DNA of 50,114 bases, taken from assembly GCA_964538515.1 (NCBI GenBank), contig CAZIEW010000036.1, positions 1-50,114 of the forward strand, written 5' to 3'. Below the pieces are notes generated by a model. The model had not been told where the DNA came from and made no database searches. It worked only from the letters and a program-made list of their open reading frames with translations. The position numbers and the translations under genes were made by a program. Below, piece after piece: positions 16,973-26,593 of this stretch. Within the stretch, counting starts at the first letter, position 1, and each line of letters starts with the position of its first letter. Source of the stretch: CALBZH01 sp964538515. GTDB lineage: Bacteria; Desulfobacterota; Syntrophobacteria; Syntrophobacterales; Syntrophobacteraceae.

Positions 16973-19348
16973 ATGCCCAAGCTGATCATCGATGGTCTCG
17001 AAATTGAGGTTCCCGCCGGAACGAAGGTGATTGATGCGGCCGAGAGGCTCGGCATCATGATCCCGCGCTTCTGTTACCACGAAGGTCTAGGGGCCGTCGG
17101 GGCTTGTCGCATGTGCGCCGTGAAGTTTCTGCAGGGACCGTTCAAGGGCGTGCAGATGAGCTGCATGATCGAGGCGCAGGACGGGATGGTGGTGTCCACG
17201 ACCGATGACGAGGCCGTGGCCTTCCGGAAGTTCATCATCGAATGCTTGATGCTCAACCACCCGCACGACTGCCCCGTGTGCGACGAAGGCGGGCAGTGTC
17301 TGCTCCAGGACGAGACCGTCTCGGGGGGGCATGGCTTGCGCCGCTATGCCGGGAGCAAGCGCACCTACCGCGATCAATACCTCGGGCCTTTCATCGCCCA
17401 CGAAATGAACCGCTGCATCCACTGCTACCGGTGCGCGCGATTCTACCAGGAATTCAGCGGCTACCGGGACCTTGGCGTCATGCAGATCGGATCCAGGGTC
17501 TATTTCGGGAGGTTCGAAGACGGCGCCCTGGAGAGCCCGTTTGCCGGGAATCTGGTGGATCTTTGTCCCACGGGCGTTTACACCGACAAGCCGTCGCGCT
17601 TCCGCGCCCGCTACTGGGACATGCAGCGCTCATCGTCCCTGTGCATTCACTGCTCGCTGGGATGCCATACGACGGTTAACGCACGCTACCGGGAGGTGCT
17701 TCGGATCGAGGCGCGCTGCAGCGATGCGGTGAACGGCCATTTCATCTGCGATCGCGGCCGCTACGGCTTCGGCTTCTCCAATCGTCCGGATCGCCCCCGC
17801 ACCGCGCGCATCGAGGGTCGCGAGGCGGCCCCTGAGGAGGTGCTTGATCGAGCAGCCCATGTGCTGGCGCGCATCGAATCGACACACGGAAAAGACGCCA
17901 TCGCTACCATCGGCTCCGGACGCGGTTCCGTCGAAACCTTGATCGCGCTCAAGCAGGTGTGCGCGGTCAGGGGCTGGCGTCCGCCAGTCCTGTTCTCGGA
18001 TGCGCAGGTTGCGACGGCGGTGACGACGGCCGTTTCCCGGCTCACCGGGGAGCTCGTCGCATCGCTTCGGGAGCTGGAACGGTCGGACTGCATCATCGTT
18101 GTGGGCGTGGATCCACTGAACGAAGCCCCCATGCTGGCCCTGGCCCTGCGTCAGGCTTTCCGGAAGGGTGCCCGGATCCTGGTCATCGACCCTCGGCCGA
18201 TCCAGCTGCCGCTTGACTTCACCCATTTGCCCCTGCCTTCAGCGGATTTGGAAAAGGGGTTTGCGGACCTCCTGACGTCCACCCTGGCGAATCCCGACAG
18301 ATCGAGCGCAACGGCTCTCAAGAACTGCCAGTTTCCCGTGATCGTGTGCGGTACGGCGATCGTGCCGCGGTCCACCGTCGTCTCCTGCGCCGAAGCTGCC
18401 GAAGGTTTCCGATCCGTCAAGGGGAAAGCCGGGCTTTTCTACGTCTTTCCAGAGGCAAACCATTACGCCGCCGCTCTCTTGTCGACCGGGGTCCCGGGAT
18501 CGTTTGCCGACATCGTTACTGGAATCGAATCCGGGTCCATCCGAGGACTCGTCGCGGTGGAGGCCGACCTCTGCTGTTCGTCGATCGATCCCGCACGGCT
18601 TGAGGCCGCCCTGGACCGCCTCGAGGTGCTGCTGGTGCTGGATCACCTTCCAACGCGCATGGCAGAGCGAGCACATGGCTTTGTCCCGACCGCGAATCAC
18701 TTTGAAGCTGACGCGACCTTTGTCAACCAGGAAGGGCGCGTGCAGCGAGCTATGCCGGTGCACGCCGGAGGCGTTTCCATCGCTCAGGAAACCGGTGGAA
18801 GCCACCCCGCAAGAACCTTCGGGTACGCCATTGCGGGCTCGGCCCCCGGAACCGCCGCTCAGATGCTGGCGAAGTTGGCTGAAGCCAGCGGCAGTGGGCC
18901 AGCGTGCGATGATTTGGCCGCGGCGATGGGTGCGGCTGCATCGGGTGGACGGATCATGACTCCTGAAGGGTTCCGCGCCTGGGCGGACTCCCTGATGAAG
19001 ATCCCGCAGAAACCCGCGCCTGCGAAGCCCGCTCCAGGCAGCCTGCTTCCGTTGGTCGTCGACCGGACCTTCGGCAGCGAAGAGCTCTCGGCCTACTCAG
19101 TCGTGATTCAACCCGCGGAAGAGCCGCCTTGCCTCACCGTGCATGCAGGGGATGCCGCCGGCGCGGGGCTTTCGGATGGCGACCGCGTGCGGGTGACCCT
19201 GAGCGAAGGCATGGTGGAGCTGCCCCTGAGGATCTCCGCCACCATGGCGAAGGGTATCGCGATCATCCCTCGCCACCGGGAGATCCCCTGGCAGGCGATG
19301 CTCAACATGCCAGGCGGCATCCGCCTGGCCCGGGCCGATGAACGGTAA
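16973..19348 (+). CDS. nuoG: NADH-quinone oxidoreductase subunit G
   Basis: A 791-residue molybdopterin-oxidoreductase-like iron-sulfur subunit. The N-terminal 2Fe-2S ferredoxin domain includes CYHEGLGAVGACRMC. The His-Cys cluster is HDCPVCDEGGQC, the next 4Fe-4S set begins CIHCYRCARFYQ, and an N7-type set, CIHCSLGCHT, follows with a later Cys in HFICDRGRYGF. The long C-terminal half is the catalytically silent molybdopterin-fold domain, ending in a small beta-barrel (DGDRVRVTLSEG). N7 is found only in some bacteria, so its retention is worth noting. The start has GGAG upstream. It is followed by an 88-base gap before nuoA. Confidence 0.95.
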   Translation: MPKLIIDGLEIEVPAGTKVIDAAERLGIMIPRFCYHEGLGAVGACRMCAVKFLQGPFKGVQMSCMIEAQDGMVVSTTDDEAVAFRKFIIECLMLNHPHDCPVCDEGGQCLLQDETVSGGHGLRRYAGSKRTYRDQYLGPFIAHEMNRCIHCYRCARFYQEFSGYRDLGVMQIGSRVYFGRFEDGALESPFAGNLVDLCPTGVYTDKPSRFRARYWDMQRSSSLCIHCSLGCHTTVNARYREVLRIEARCSDAVNGHFICDRGRYGFGFSNRPDRPRTARIEGREAAPEEVLDRAAHVLARIESTHGKDAIATIGSGRGSVETLIALKQVCAVRGWRPPVLFSDAQVATAVTTAVSRLTGELVASLRELERSDCIIVVGVDPLNEAPMLALALRQAFRKGARILVIDPRPIQLPLDFTHLPLPSADLEKGFADLLTSTLANPDRSSATALKNCQFPVIVCGTAIVPRSTVVSCAEAAEGFRSVKGKAGLFYVFPEANHYAAALLSTGVPGSFADIVTGIESGSIRGLVAVEADLCCSSIDPARLEAALDRLEVLLVLDHLPTRMAERAHGFVPTANHFEADATFVNQEGRVQRAMPVHAGGVSIAQETGGSHPARTFGYAIAGSAPGTAAQMLAKLAEASGSGPACDDLAAAMGAAASGGRIMTPEGFRAWADSLMKIPQKPAPAKPAPGSLLPLVVDRTFGSEELSAYSVVIQPAEEPPCLTVHAGDAAGAGLSDGDRVRVTLSEGMVELPLRISATMAKGIAIIPRHREIPWQAMLNMPGGIRLARADER

Positions 19349-19436
19349 TCGTCCTGAAGTCGCTTGGGTCTGTTCTCTCCCTTGCGTCACTTGATGTTGC
19401 TCTCGGGCAAGGTTCTTCGCCACTCACGGAGGCTAC

Positions 19437-19847
19437 ATGGACCCCATCTCTCCCGCAACCACCCTGTCCCCCTGGGAGCCCTCCGTTTTCGCGCTGGCCG
19501 TTTACACGATCCTTGTCCTCGCGGTCATCGGCTCGCAGCTCTTCCTGGCGTCCTGGCTGGGGGCGCGCAAGCCGTCGGTCGAGAAATCGCGGGCGTACGA
19601 ATGCGGCGTCATTCCGACGGGAAGTGCCCGGTTTCGTTATCCCGTTCCATTTTACCTGGTCGCGATCTTCTTCCTCCTGTTCGACGTGGAGGGGGTGTAC
19701 ATCTTTTCATGGGCCGTCGGCTACAAGGACCTGGGCTGGGCCGGGTGGGCTCAGATGGCGTTTTTCATCCTCGTGCTGCTTTTCGGGCTGATCTATATCT
19801 GGATGAGGGGAGGGCTTGATTGGAGGCCGGCGCACAAGGCAAAGTGA
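19437..19847 (+). CDS. nuoA: NADH-quinone oxidoreductase subunit A
   Basis: A 136-residue membrane subunit with three TM segments. The conserved TM1-TM2 loop is recognisable in KSRAYECGVIPTGSARFRYP, where the ECG cysteine lies near the quinone channel, followed by FYLVAIFFLLFDVEGVYIFSWA. A clear ribosome site (CGGAGG) precedes the ATG. The final codon overlaps the start of the NuoBCD fusion in a GTGA arrangement, showing tight coupling. Confidence 0.95.
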   Translation: MDPISPATTLSPWEPSVFALAVYTILVLAVIGSQLFLASWLGARKPSVEKSRAYECGVIPTGSARFRYPVPFYLVAIFFLLFDVEGVYIFSWAVGYKDLGWAGWAQMAFFILVLLFGLIYIWMRGGLDWRPAHKAK

Positions 19848-22210
19848 GTGACCGTTTCCTGGATGCCGCGGACACGATCATCAACTGGTCCCGACAGTAC
19901 AGCCTGTGGCCTTTGTTTTTCGGGCTTTCGTGCTGCTTTGTCGAGGAGGCGACCGCGTTCACGTCCCGATACGACCTGGCTCGCTTCGGAGCGGAAGTGC
20001 TGCGTCCGTCCCCCCGGCAGGCGGATCTCCTGATCGTTTCGGGCACGGTCTTCAAGAAGATCGCACCGGTCGTGCTGCGGCTCTACGAGCAGATGGCGGA
20101 GCCCAAGTGGGTCATCTCGATGGGATCCTGCAGCAATTCGGGCGGCATGTACGATGTGTACAGCGTGGTCCAGGGCGTGAACCAAATCCTCCCCGTGGAC
20201 GTGTACATCCCCGGGTGCCCTCCACGGCCCGAGGCCGTGCTCCAGGGGCTGGTGCTGCTTCAGAAAAAGATCCTGACCAAGGAGCGTCCGGCCCGATCGG
20301 TCCTTCACCTTCCCGGCGGAACCCAGGGGACGCAGGGGGCGGTTCTGGTAGACGGCGTGACCAAATCCCGCGATCCGCGAGGTCCGGGAATGCAGGGAAC
20401 GGTCCTCAGGGGGAATTCGGCCACGCCTCCTTGGTTCGACGGCAGCCGCGCCGATCTCATGTGGGCACCCCCGCCCCCGAGAATCGAGCTGAACGAGCAG
20501 CAGCGAGACCTCGCCACACGTTTGAAGGACCGCTTCGGCGACTCCGTGGCCCAGGAAGGTCCGTCATCGGACATGCCGACCTACCGGGTGAGCCCCGACC
20601 GGCTGAAAGAGGTGCTGCGGTTCCTCAAGTCCGACAGCACCGCAGGGTACAAGCGGCTCGACGACCTCACCGCCGTCGACGAATCGGAGCGCCGGGACCG
20701 CCGGGCATACCCCGATTTCACGCTCGTGTATCATCTGCTTGCCTTCGACTCTGCGTCCAAGCTGCGCCTCAAGGTGGATCTCCACGGCGATCATCCGACG
20801 GCCCCCAGCATCACGGACATCTGGCCGTCCGCCAATTGGTATGAGCGGGAGGTCTACGATCTTTTTGGAATTCGCTTTGATGGACACCCCAACCTCCAGC
20901 GGCTCATCATGCCCCACGACTGGAAGGGGCATCCGCTTAGGAAATCCCATCCGGGCCGCGCCACGGACATGGCCCCGTACACGCTGGAGGACGCCCGGAC
21001 GCGCCAACCCCTGGACGGCGGTTTGTTCGTCAGGACCGAGGACGGTGAGCGGCCCATGGTACTGAACATCGGTCCCTGCCACGTGAGCACCCATGGCCTG
21101 CTGCGCTACATCGTCTCCCTGAATGGCGAGGAAATTGACGGGCTCGAGATGGACATCGGGTACCACCACCGGGGAGTCGAAAAAATCGGGGAGCGTCAGA
21201 CGTGGCACCAGTTCATTCCCTACTGCGCCCGCGTGGATTACCTGGCTGGAGCGGCGAACGACCTTCCGTACGTGCTGGCGGTGGAGACGCTCGCCGGGAT
21301 CAAGGTGCCGGAGCGCGCCCAGGTGATCCGGGTGCTCTTGAGCGAGCTTTTTCGGCTGAGCAACCATCTCGTCTGGTTCGCCACTTACGCCCACGACCTC
21401 GGGGCCATGACGCCCAATTTTTACACCTTCGCCGAGCGCGAGATGATCCTCGACATCGTGGAGCTCATCACGGGAGGCAGACTGCATCCGTCCTGGTTCC
21501 GGCTGGGAGGCGTCGCGGCGGACCTGCCGGCGGGCTGGAAGGAGGCCGTGGACGACTTTGTCCGGATCTTCCCTCGGCGGCTTAAAGAGTACGAAGCGCT
21601 GATCCGCGAGAATCCCATTTTCAAGGCGCGAACCCAGGGGGTCGGCCGGATCAGCCTCGAAGACGCCATGGAATGGGGGGTGACCGGTCCCAACCTTCGG
21701 GCATGCGGGCTTGACTGGGACCTGCGCAAGAAAATGCCCTATTCAGGCTATGAGAATTTTGATTTCGAGGTCCCCACGGCCACCGAGGGGGATTGCTACG
21801 CCCGATATCGGGTGCGGGTGGAGGAAATGAAGCAGAGCCTCCGGATCATCGAGCAGGCGGCCGCGAACATGCCGCCGGGCCGGACCGTTTCGGAAGATTA
21901 CCGCTACGTGGTGCCGCAGCGTAAGGACATGCTCCACGACATCGAGAGTCTGATCCACCATTTCATCACCGTGACGGGCGGGCCCAAAATTCCCAAGGGA
22001 GAAGCCTACCGATCGTGCGAAATTCCGCGCGGCGAGCAGGGCTATTACGTGGTGAGCGACGGCCTCGGGTATTCCTACCGCACGCGCATTCGCGGGCCGG
22101 GGTTTGCCAATGTGCAGACGATGCCCCTGATGGCCGTCGGGGAAAGCATCGCGGACCTCATCGCGATCATCGGCTCGGTGGATTACATATTGCCGGATAT
22201 TGACCGGTGA
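19844..22210 (+). CDS. nuoBCD: NADH-quinone oxidoreductase NuoB-NuoC-NuoD fusion
   Basis: A 788-residue single polypeptide with three complex I subunits in order. The NuoB part (about 1-165) has the N2-cluster cysteines in LSCCFVEEA, MGSCSNSGG and YIPGCPPRP. A linker of some 55 residues leads to the NuoC part (about 225-370, with WYEREVYDLFGIRFDGHPNL). The NuoD part (about 390-788) starts at GPCHVSTHGLLRYIVSLNGE and ends GSVDYILPDIDR. It lacks the Ni-binding CxxC pairs of hydrogenases, as expected. No internal stop or ribosome-site-plus-ATG separates the domains. The GTG at 19844 overlaps the nuoA stop; an in-frame TTG at 19820 is an alternative. NuoCD fusions are common, triple fusions much less so. 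Confidence 0.93.
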   Translation: MSDRFLDAADTIINWSRQYSLWPLFFGLSCCFVEEATAFTSRYDLARFGAEVLRPSPRQADLLIVSGTVFKKIAPVVLRLYEQMAEPKWVISMGSCSNSGGMYDVYSVVQGVNQILPVDVYIPGCPPRPEAVLQGLVLLQKKILTKERPARSVLHLPGGTQGTQGAVLVDGVTKSRDPRGPGMQGTVLRGNSATPPWFDGSRADLMWAPPPPRIELNEQQRDLATRLKDRFGDSVAQEGPSSDMPTYRVSPDRLKEVLRFLKSDSTAGYKRLDDLTAVDESERRDRRAYPDFTLVYHLLAFDSASKLRLKVDLHGDHPTAPSITDIWPSANWYEREVYDLFGIRFDGHPNLQRLIMPHDWKGHPLRKSHPGRATDMAPYTLEDARTRQPLDGGLFVRTEDGERPMVLNIGPCHVSTHGLLRYIVSLNGEEIDGLEMDIGYHHRGVEKIGERQTWHQFIPYCARVDYLAGAANDLPYVLAVETLAGIKVPERAQVIRVLLSELFRLSNHLVWFATYAHDLGAMTPNFYTFAEREMILDIVELITGGRLHPSWFRLGGVAADLPAGWKEAVDDFVRIFPRRLKEYEALIRENPIFKARTQGVGRISLEDAMEWGVTGPNLRACGLDWDLRKKMPYSGYENFDFEVPTATEGDCYARYRVRVEEMKQSLRIIEQAAANMPPGRTVSEDYRYVVPQRKDMLHDIESLIHHFITVTGGPKIPKGEAYRSCEIPRGEQGYYVVSDGLGYSYRTRIRGPGFANVQTMPLMAVGESIADLIAIIGSVDYILPDIDR

Positions 22211-22229
22211 GACGAAACGGCGGAAGAGC

Positions 22230-23216
22230 ATGCTGACTTGGATTGCGGGATTCCTGATTCTTATTGCCAAGCTGGGAGTCATCCTGGTGTGCCTGCTGCT
22301 GCTGGCGGCTTACCTGGTGTGGGTGGAGCGCAAGTTCCTGGCCCGGCTCCAGATGCGCTACGGGCCCAATCGGGCCGGCAAATACGGCCTGCTGCAGCCC
22401 ATCGCCGACGTGGTCAAGATGCTCACCAAGGAGGACACGGTACCGGATGGGGCCGACCGCCCGATCTTCCTGCTGGCGCCCGCGGTGGTGGCCGTTTCGG
22501 CTCTGCTCATGTTTGCCGTTGTCCCTTTCGGCCCGGATGTGACCCTGTGGGGACGTAAGGTCCCCCTCGTCATAAGCGACCTCAACATCGGCCTGCTGTT
22601 CTTGTTTGCCCTGTCCTCCCTTGGCGTTTACGGGGTGGCCCTCGGAGGATGGGCCTCCAACTCGAAATACAGTCTCCTTGGAGGCATCCGCGGGGCCGCC
22701 CAGATGATCAGCTATGAGCTGGCCCTCGGGCTGTCGTTGGTCCCCGTCGTCATGCTGGCCGGATCCTTCAGCATCGTGGACATCGTGGACGCCCAGGCCA
22801 AATACCCGTTCATCCTGGTGCAGCCCGTCGCGTTCGCGATCTTCGTGATCAGCGCCATGGCGGAGAGCAAGCGCATTCCGTTCGACCTGCCCGAGGCGGA
22901 AAATGAAATCGTGGCGGGCTTCCACACAGAATACAGCGGGATGCGGTTCGGGGTCTTCTTTTTGGGCGAATACGTGAACATGCAGGTCTTCGGAGCCATG
23001 ACGGCCGTCCTCTTTCTGGGCGGCTGGCGCGGGCCCCTCCTGCCCCCCGTGGTCTGGCTCGTACTCAAGATTTTGCTGGTGTCCGTGATCATGATCTGGG
23101 TGCGCGGGACCCTGCCCCGCCTCCGCTACGACCAGCTGATGGCACTGGGGTGGAAGGTGTTGATCCCCCTGTCTCTCGTGAACATCGTGGTGACGGGGGC
23201 CTTTGGGCTTCTGTAG
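22230..23216 (+). CDS. nuoH: NADH-quinone oxidoreductase subunit H
   Basis: A 328-residue membrane subunit with about eight TM helices, which forms the quinone-binding chamber at the junction with the peripheral arm. The hallmarks are the first-loop ERKFLARLQMRYGPNRAGKYGLLQPIAD, the SKYSLLGGIRGAAQMISYEL segment and the acidic loop ESKRIPFDLPEAENEIVAGFHTEYSG. The ATG at 22230 with GGAAGAG upstream is preferred to a TTG at 22200 that would overlap the end of the fusion gene. Confidence 0.95.
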   Translation: MLTWIAGFLILIAKLGVILVCLLLLAAYLVWVERKFLARLQMRYGPNRAGKYGLLQPIADVVKMLTKEDTVPDGADRPIFLLAPAVVAVSALLMFAVVPFGPDVTLWGRKVPLVISDLNIGLLFLFALSSLGVYGVALGGWASNSKYSLLGGIRGAAQMISYELALGLSLVPVVMLAGSFSIVDIVDAQAKYPFILVQPVAFAIFVISAMAESKRIPFDLPEAENEIVAGFHTEYSGMRFGVFFLGEYVNMQVFGAMTAVLFLGGWRGPLLPPVVWLVLKILLVSVIMIWVRGTLPRLRYDQLMALGWKVLIPLSLVNIVVTGAFGLL

Positions 23217-23271
23217 TAAAAGACGCCGACGAGACGTCGTCGGTTTTGGCTGGAAAGGATGCTGAGCCACC

Positions 23272-23808
23272 ATGGAATCGGCCTGGGATGCGGTAAAGGC
23301 GCTCGCAACCGGATTCGCCACCACCTTCGTCCATCTCTTTCGAAAACCGATCACGGAGGAGTACCCGGAGTTGAAGCGGCCGCTTCCGGAGCGGACGCGG
23401 GCGGTGATCGTCCTGACGCGGGATCCGGATGGAAACGAACGGTGCGTGGCCTGTTATCTCTGCTCGGCGGTGTGTCCGGTGAGCTGCATCTCGATGCAGT
23501 CGGCCGAGCGCGAGGACGGGCGTCGCTATGCCGAGTGGTTTCGCATCAACTTCGCCCGCTGCATCTACTGCGGGCTTTGCGAGGAAGCGTGCCCCACGTC
23601 GGCTATCCAGCTGACGCCGCATTTCGAAACGTGCGAGCCGGATATTCTGAGTCTCGTGTACGAAAAGGAAAAGCTCCTGGTAAATCATCAAGGCAAGGAC
23701 AAGGAATACAACTTCTACAAGGTGGCCGGCATTGCGACCGGAGTGGGGGGCAAGGGCGAGCACTGGAAGGAATCCAAACCAGTGAGCGTCCGCAGCAACC
23801 TGCCTTGA
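23272..23808 (+). CDS. nuoI: NADH-quinone oxidoreductase subunit I
   Basis: A 178-residue subunit with two 4Fe-4S motifs, CVACYLCSAVCPVSC and CIYCGLCEEACPTSA, that relay electrons between NuoG and the N2 cluster. An amphipathic N-terminal helix (FATTFVHLFRKPITEEYP) attaches it to the membrane arm. The C-terminal 50 residues extend past the usual end and are polar. It follows nuoH after 55 bases and precedes nuoJ by 10 bases. Confidence 0.95.
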   Translation: MESAWDAVKALATGFATTFVHLFRKPITEEYPELKRPLPERTRAVIVLTRDPDGNERCVACYLCSAVCPVSCISMQSAEREDGRRYAEWFRINFARCIYCGLCEEACPTSAIQLTPHFETCEPDILSLVYEKEKLLVNHQGKDKEYNFYKVAGIATGVGGKGEHWKESKPVSVRSNLP

Positions 23809-23818
23809 GGACACGAAG

Positions 23819-24337
23819 ATGACGCTATACACGCTGCTTTTTTATCTCGTGGCGACGGTGATCGTGGCGTCCACGGCGGTGGCCATCACGCGGCGCAACC
23901 TCGTTCACGCGGTGGTCTACCTTATCGTTTCCTACTTCGGGACGGCGCTGCTCTTTTACCTGCTGGGCGCGCCGCTGCTCGCGGCCTTCGAGGTGATCAT
24001 TTACGCGGGGGCCATCATGGTTCTGTTCCTCTTCGTCGTCATGATGATCCGAATCGAGGCGCACGAGGAGGTCTTTTTCCCGCTGAGCCAATGGCTGCCG
24101 GCGGTGGGGTTCGGCGCGGTCTACCTCATCGCGGGATCGGTGATGGTCTTCAAGACGCCGGGGACCGAAGTGCGGCTGGATCTCGTACTGGCGCGCCCCC
24201 GGGATTATGCGGTGTATGTCTTCAACGAGCACTGGCTGTCCATCGAGATCGTCTCGCTGCTGCTGCTGGTGGCCCTCGTCGCGGCCCTGCACCTGGGGAA
24301 GGGACTTGGGAAAGGCGCGATGGAGGAGGAATCATGA
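23819..24337 (+). CDS. nuoJ: NADH-quinone oxidoreductase subunit J
   Basis: A 172-residue membrane subunit with five TM segments. The conserved TM3 region FEVIIYAGAIMVLFLFVVMMI, with its pi-bulge-forming YAGAIMVLF, is clear. Its last codons overlap the nuoK start (ATGA), so the two are translationally coupled. Confidence 0.94.
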   Translation: MTLYTLLFYLVATVIVASTAVAITRRNLVHAVVYLIVSYFGTALLFYLLGAPLLAAFEVIIYAGAIMVLFLFVVMMIRIEAHEEVFFPLSQWLPAVGFGAVYLIAGSVMVFKTPGTEVRLDLVLARPRDYAVYVFNEHWLSIEIVSLLLLVALVAALHLGKGLGKGAMEEES

Positions 24338-24636
24338 TCGTCCCGTTCAGCCACGTTCTAGTGCTGGCCGGAATGCTGTTCGTGCTGGGGATCGTCTGCA
24401 CCGTGGCGCGACGCAACCTCATCATGATCGTGCTCGGAGTCGAGATCATGCTGAACGCCGCCTCCATCGCCTTTGTGGGGGCGGCCTCTCGGTGGCACCA
24501 TCTGGATGGCCAGGCCTTCGTCCTGTTCGTGCTCGCCATTGCCGCAACGGAGGTCTCGGTCGGGCTGGCGATCATTGTGTACGCATTCCGGCGTACGGGA
24601 TCGTTCGACCCGAGCGCTTACAATCGATTGAAGTGA
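24334..24636 (+). CDS. nuoK: NADH-quinone oxidoreductase subunit K
   Basis: A 100-residue three-helix membrane subunit. It has the two buried glutamates expected of NuoK, in VLGVEIMLNAASIAF and ATEVSVGLAIIV. The ATG lies within the nuoJ stop, with GGAGGAGGAA as ribosome site. The length is typical. Confidence 0.94.
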   Translation: MIVPFSHVLVLAGMLFVLGIVCTVARRNLIMIVLGVEIMLNAASIAFVGAASRWHHLDGQAFVLFVLAIAATEVSVGLAIIVYAFRRTGSFDPSAYNRLK

Positions 24637-24673
24637 TCATGGACTTCACGTCAGCAGATCCACGGGGGCAACG

Positions 24674-26593
24674 ATGACCACCGTCTTGACGCAAGGTGCG
24701 ACAGTTACAGCCGCTCTCCTGGCAACCCTGTCGCCATTCGTTTCGTTTCTCCTGATCCTGCTCGTTACCCGTTCCAGGCAGCAGCTCTCGGCGACCGTGT
24801 CGCTCGGCGCCGTCGGGCTCTCGTTCGTCTGCGCCGTCTTGCTGCTTGCCGGCTATTGGGGCATGGAAGGGGCGGTCCGGCTCACGGTCCCCTGGCTGAG
24901 TGCGGGGAGTTATGCCATCCCCTTCGGGTTTCTGCTGGATCCGCTAAGCCTCCTCATGCTCGTCATCGTCACCACCATCAGCTTGCTGGTCCAGGTCTAT
25001 TCGCTGGGCTACATGGCTGGGGATTCTGGATTCTCGCGCTATTACGCCTTCATGTCGTTTTTCGTGTTCTCCATGACGAACCTGACGCTCGCCCCCACGC
25101 TGCTCCAGCTCTACGTCTTCTGGGAGCTGGTGGGGCTTTCGTCCTACCTGCTCATCGGGTTCTGGTACGAGAAGTTCAGCGCCACGCAGGCCGGCAAGAA
25201 GGCCTTCGTGATGACACGCACGGGCGATGTCGCCTTCTTCCTCGGCATGCTCGTGCCCCTGCTCCACCTCGGAAACGTGGGCATCGTGGACATGAACAGC
25301 CTGCATCCGGCGACGAGCATTTCTCCCGGCATGCTTACCCTGTCGGCTGTGCTGATCTTTGGCGGCATCGTGGGTAAGAGCGCCCAGTTCCCGCTTATGA
25401 CCTGGCTTCCGGACGCCATGGAAGGCCCGACGCCCGTCAGCGCCCTGCTGCATTCGGCGACGATGGTGGCAGCCGGAGTTTATCTCTTCGGGCGCCTTTT
25501 CCCGTATTTCAGTCTCTCTCCCACCGCCATGACCCTGTTTCTGTTCATCGGGACACTCAGCATGCTCCTGGCTTCCACCATGGCCATGGTGGACCGGGAC
25601 ATCAAAAAGGTGTGGGCCTACTCCACCATCAGCCAGCTCGGCTTCATGATCATGGCGCTGGCGTCCGGGGGGCCCGGCGGCTACTTCTCGGGTGTGTATC
25701 ATCTGACGACCCACGCCGGGTTCAAAGCGCTGCTGTTTCTGTGCTCGGGGGTTTTCATCCACCATTTTCAGACCAACGATATGTTCGAGCTGTCGGAGAA
25801 ACAGTGTCGGCACCTCAAAGTCCCGACCATCGCGATCGTCCTCGCGGCGGCGGCGCTTTCGGGACTGCCGCCGCTCTCCGGGTATTTCAGCAAGGAGGCA
25901 ATTCTCAAGCAATTGACGGTACTGCCCAACCCCATCTGGCTTACGGCGGCGCTGCTGGGCGTCTTCCTCACGGCCTATTATTCGTTTCGGGTGATTTTCG
26001 TTCTGTGCTTTCCCCGCAAGCACAAAGGGGATTCCGAGGAGCGTCCGGCTGAAGGGGATACGGCTCACGGCGGCCACGGGGAGGTCTCCTACGGCCTCAT
26101 GGCCTGGCCCCTTGTCATCCTGGTGGGAATCACGCTGCTTCTGGGGTTCGGAGAGCATGCGCTCAAAGTCCTCCTGGTCGGCCATCAGGATGCGCGCGGC
26201 TCGCTCGAAGGCTGGGCCGTGGACTGGCTGCCCGTGGCGGCTCTTTTGCTCGCCGTGTCGGGAGCGGGGGCTGCCTGGGTCGAATTCGGCCACAAGAAAG
26301 CCAAGGAGGTCGGCTTTGTGGAAAAGGTGCCGCGTCTCGCCGCCCTGTTTCGGGAGCGGTGGTACCTGGATCACCTGTATCGGACGCTTGTGGAGCGCGG
26401 CATCGACAAGGGGATTTCCACCCTGCTTTATCGGAACGACAACCAGGTGATCGACGGCTCCATCGACGGCATGTGCAAAGGCACCGTCGAAGGCGGGCGG
26501 TTTGTCGCGCGGCTCCACCTGGGGATGATCCAGCACCGGCTCGTCGTGACGCTGGCCGTGCTGGCCTTTCTGTCGCTCTACTTTTTCTTCTAG
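24674..26593 (+). CDS. nuoL: NADH-quinone oxidoreductase subunit L
   Basis: A 639-residue antiporter-like subunit at the distal end of the membrane arm. Conserved helices include YVFWELVGLSSYLLIGFWYE (Glu of the proton path), KSAQFPLMTWLPDAMEGPTPVSALLHSATMVAAGVYL and KKVWAYSTISQLGFMIMALA. A C-terminal amphipathic/lateral helix region extends from about residue 520. A soluble loop rich in Glu/His/Gly (HKGDSEERPAEGDTAHGGHGE) lies near residue 460. It starts 37 bases after nuoK. Confidence 0.95.
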   Translation: MTTVLTQGATVTAALLATLSPFVSFLLILLVTRSRQQLSATVSLGAVGLSFVCAVLLLAGYWGMEGAVRLTVPWLSAGSYAIPFGFLLDPLSLLMLVIVTTISLLVQVYSLGYMAGDSGFSRYYAFMSFFVFSMTNLTLAPTLLQLYVFWELVGLSSYLLIGFWYEKFSATQAGKKAFVMTRTGDVAFFLGMLVPLLHLGNVGIVDMNSLHPATSISPGMLTLSAVLIFGGIVGKSAQFPLMTWLPDAMEGPTPVSALLHSATMVAAGVYLFGRLFPYFSLSPTAMTLFLFIGTLSMLLASTMAMVDRDIKKVWAYSTISQLGFMIMALASGGPGGYFSGVYHLTTHAGFKALLFLCSGVFIHHFQTNDMFELSEKQCRHLKVPTIAIVLAAAALSGLPPLSGYFSKEAILKQLTVLPNPIWLTAALLGVFLTAYYSFRVIFVLCFPRKHKGDSEERPAEGDTAHGGHGEVSYGLMAWPLVILVGITLLLGFGEHALKVLLVGHQDARGSLEGWAVDWLPVAALLLAVSGAGAAWVEFGHKKAKEVGFVEKVPRLAALFRERWYLDHLYRTLVERGIDKGISTLLYRNDNQVIDGSIDGMCKGTVEGGRFVARLHLGMIQHRLVVTLAVLAFLSLYFFF

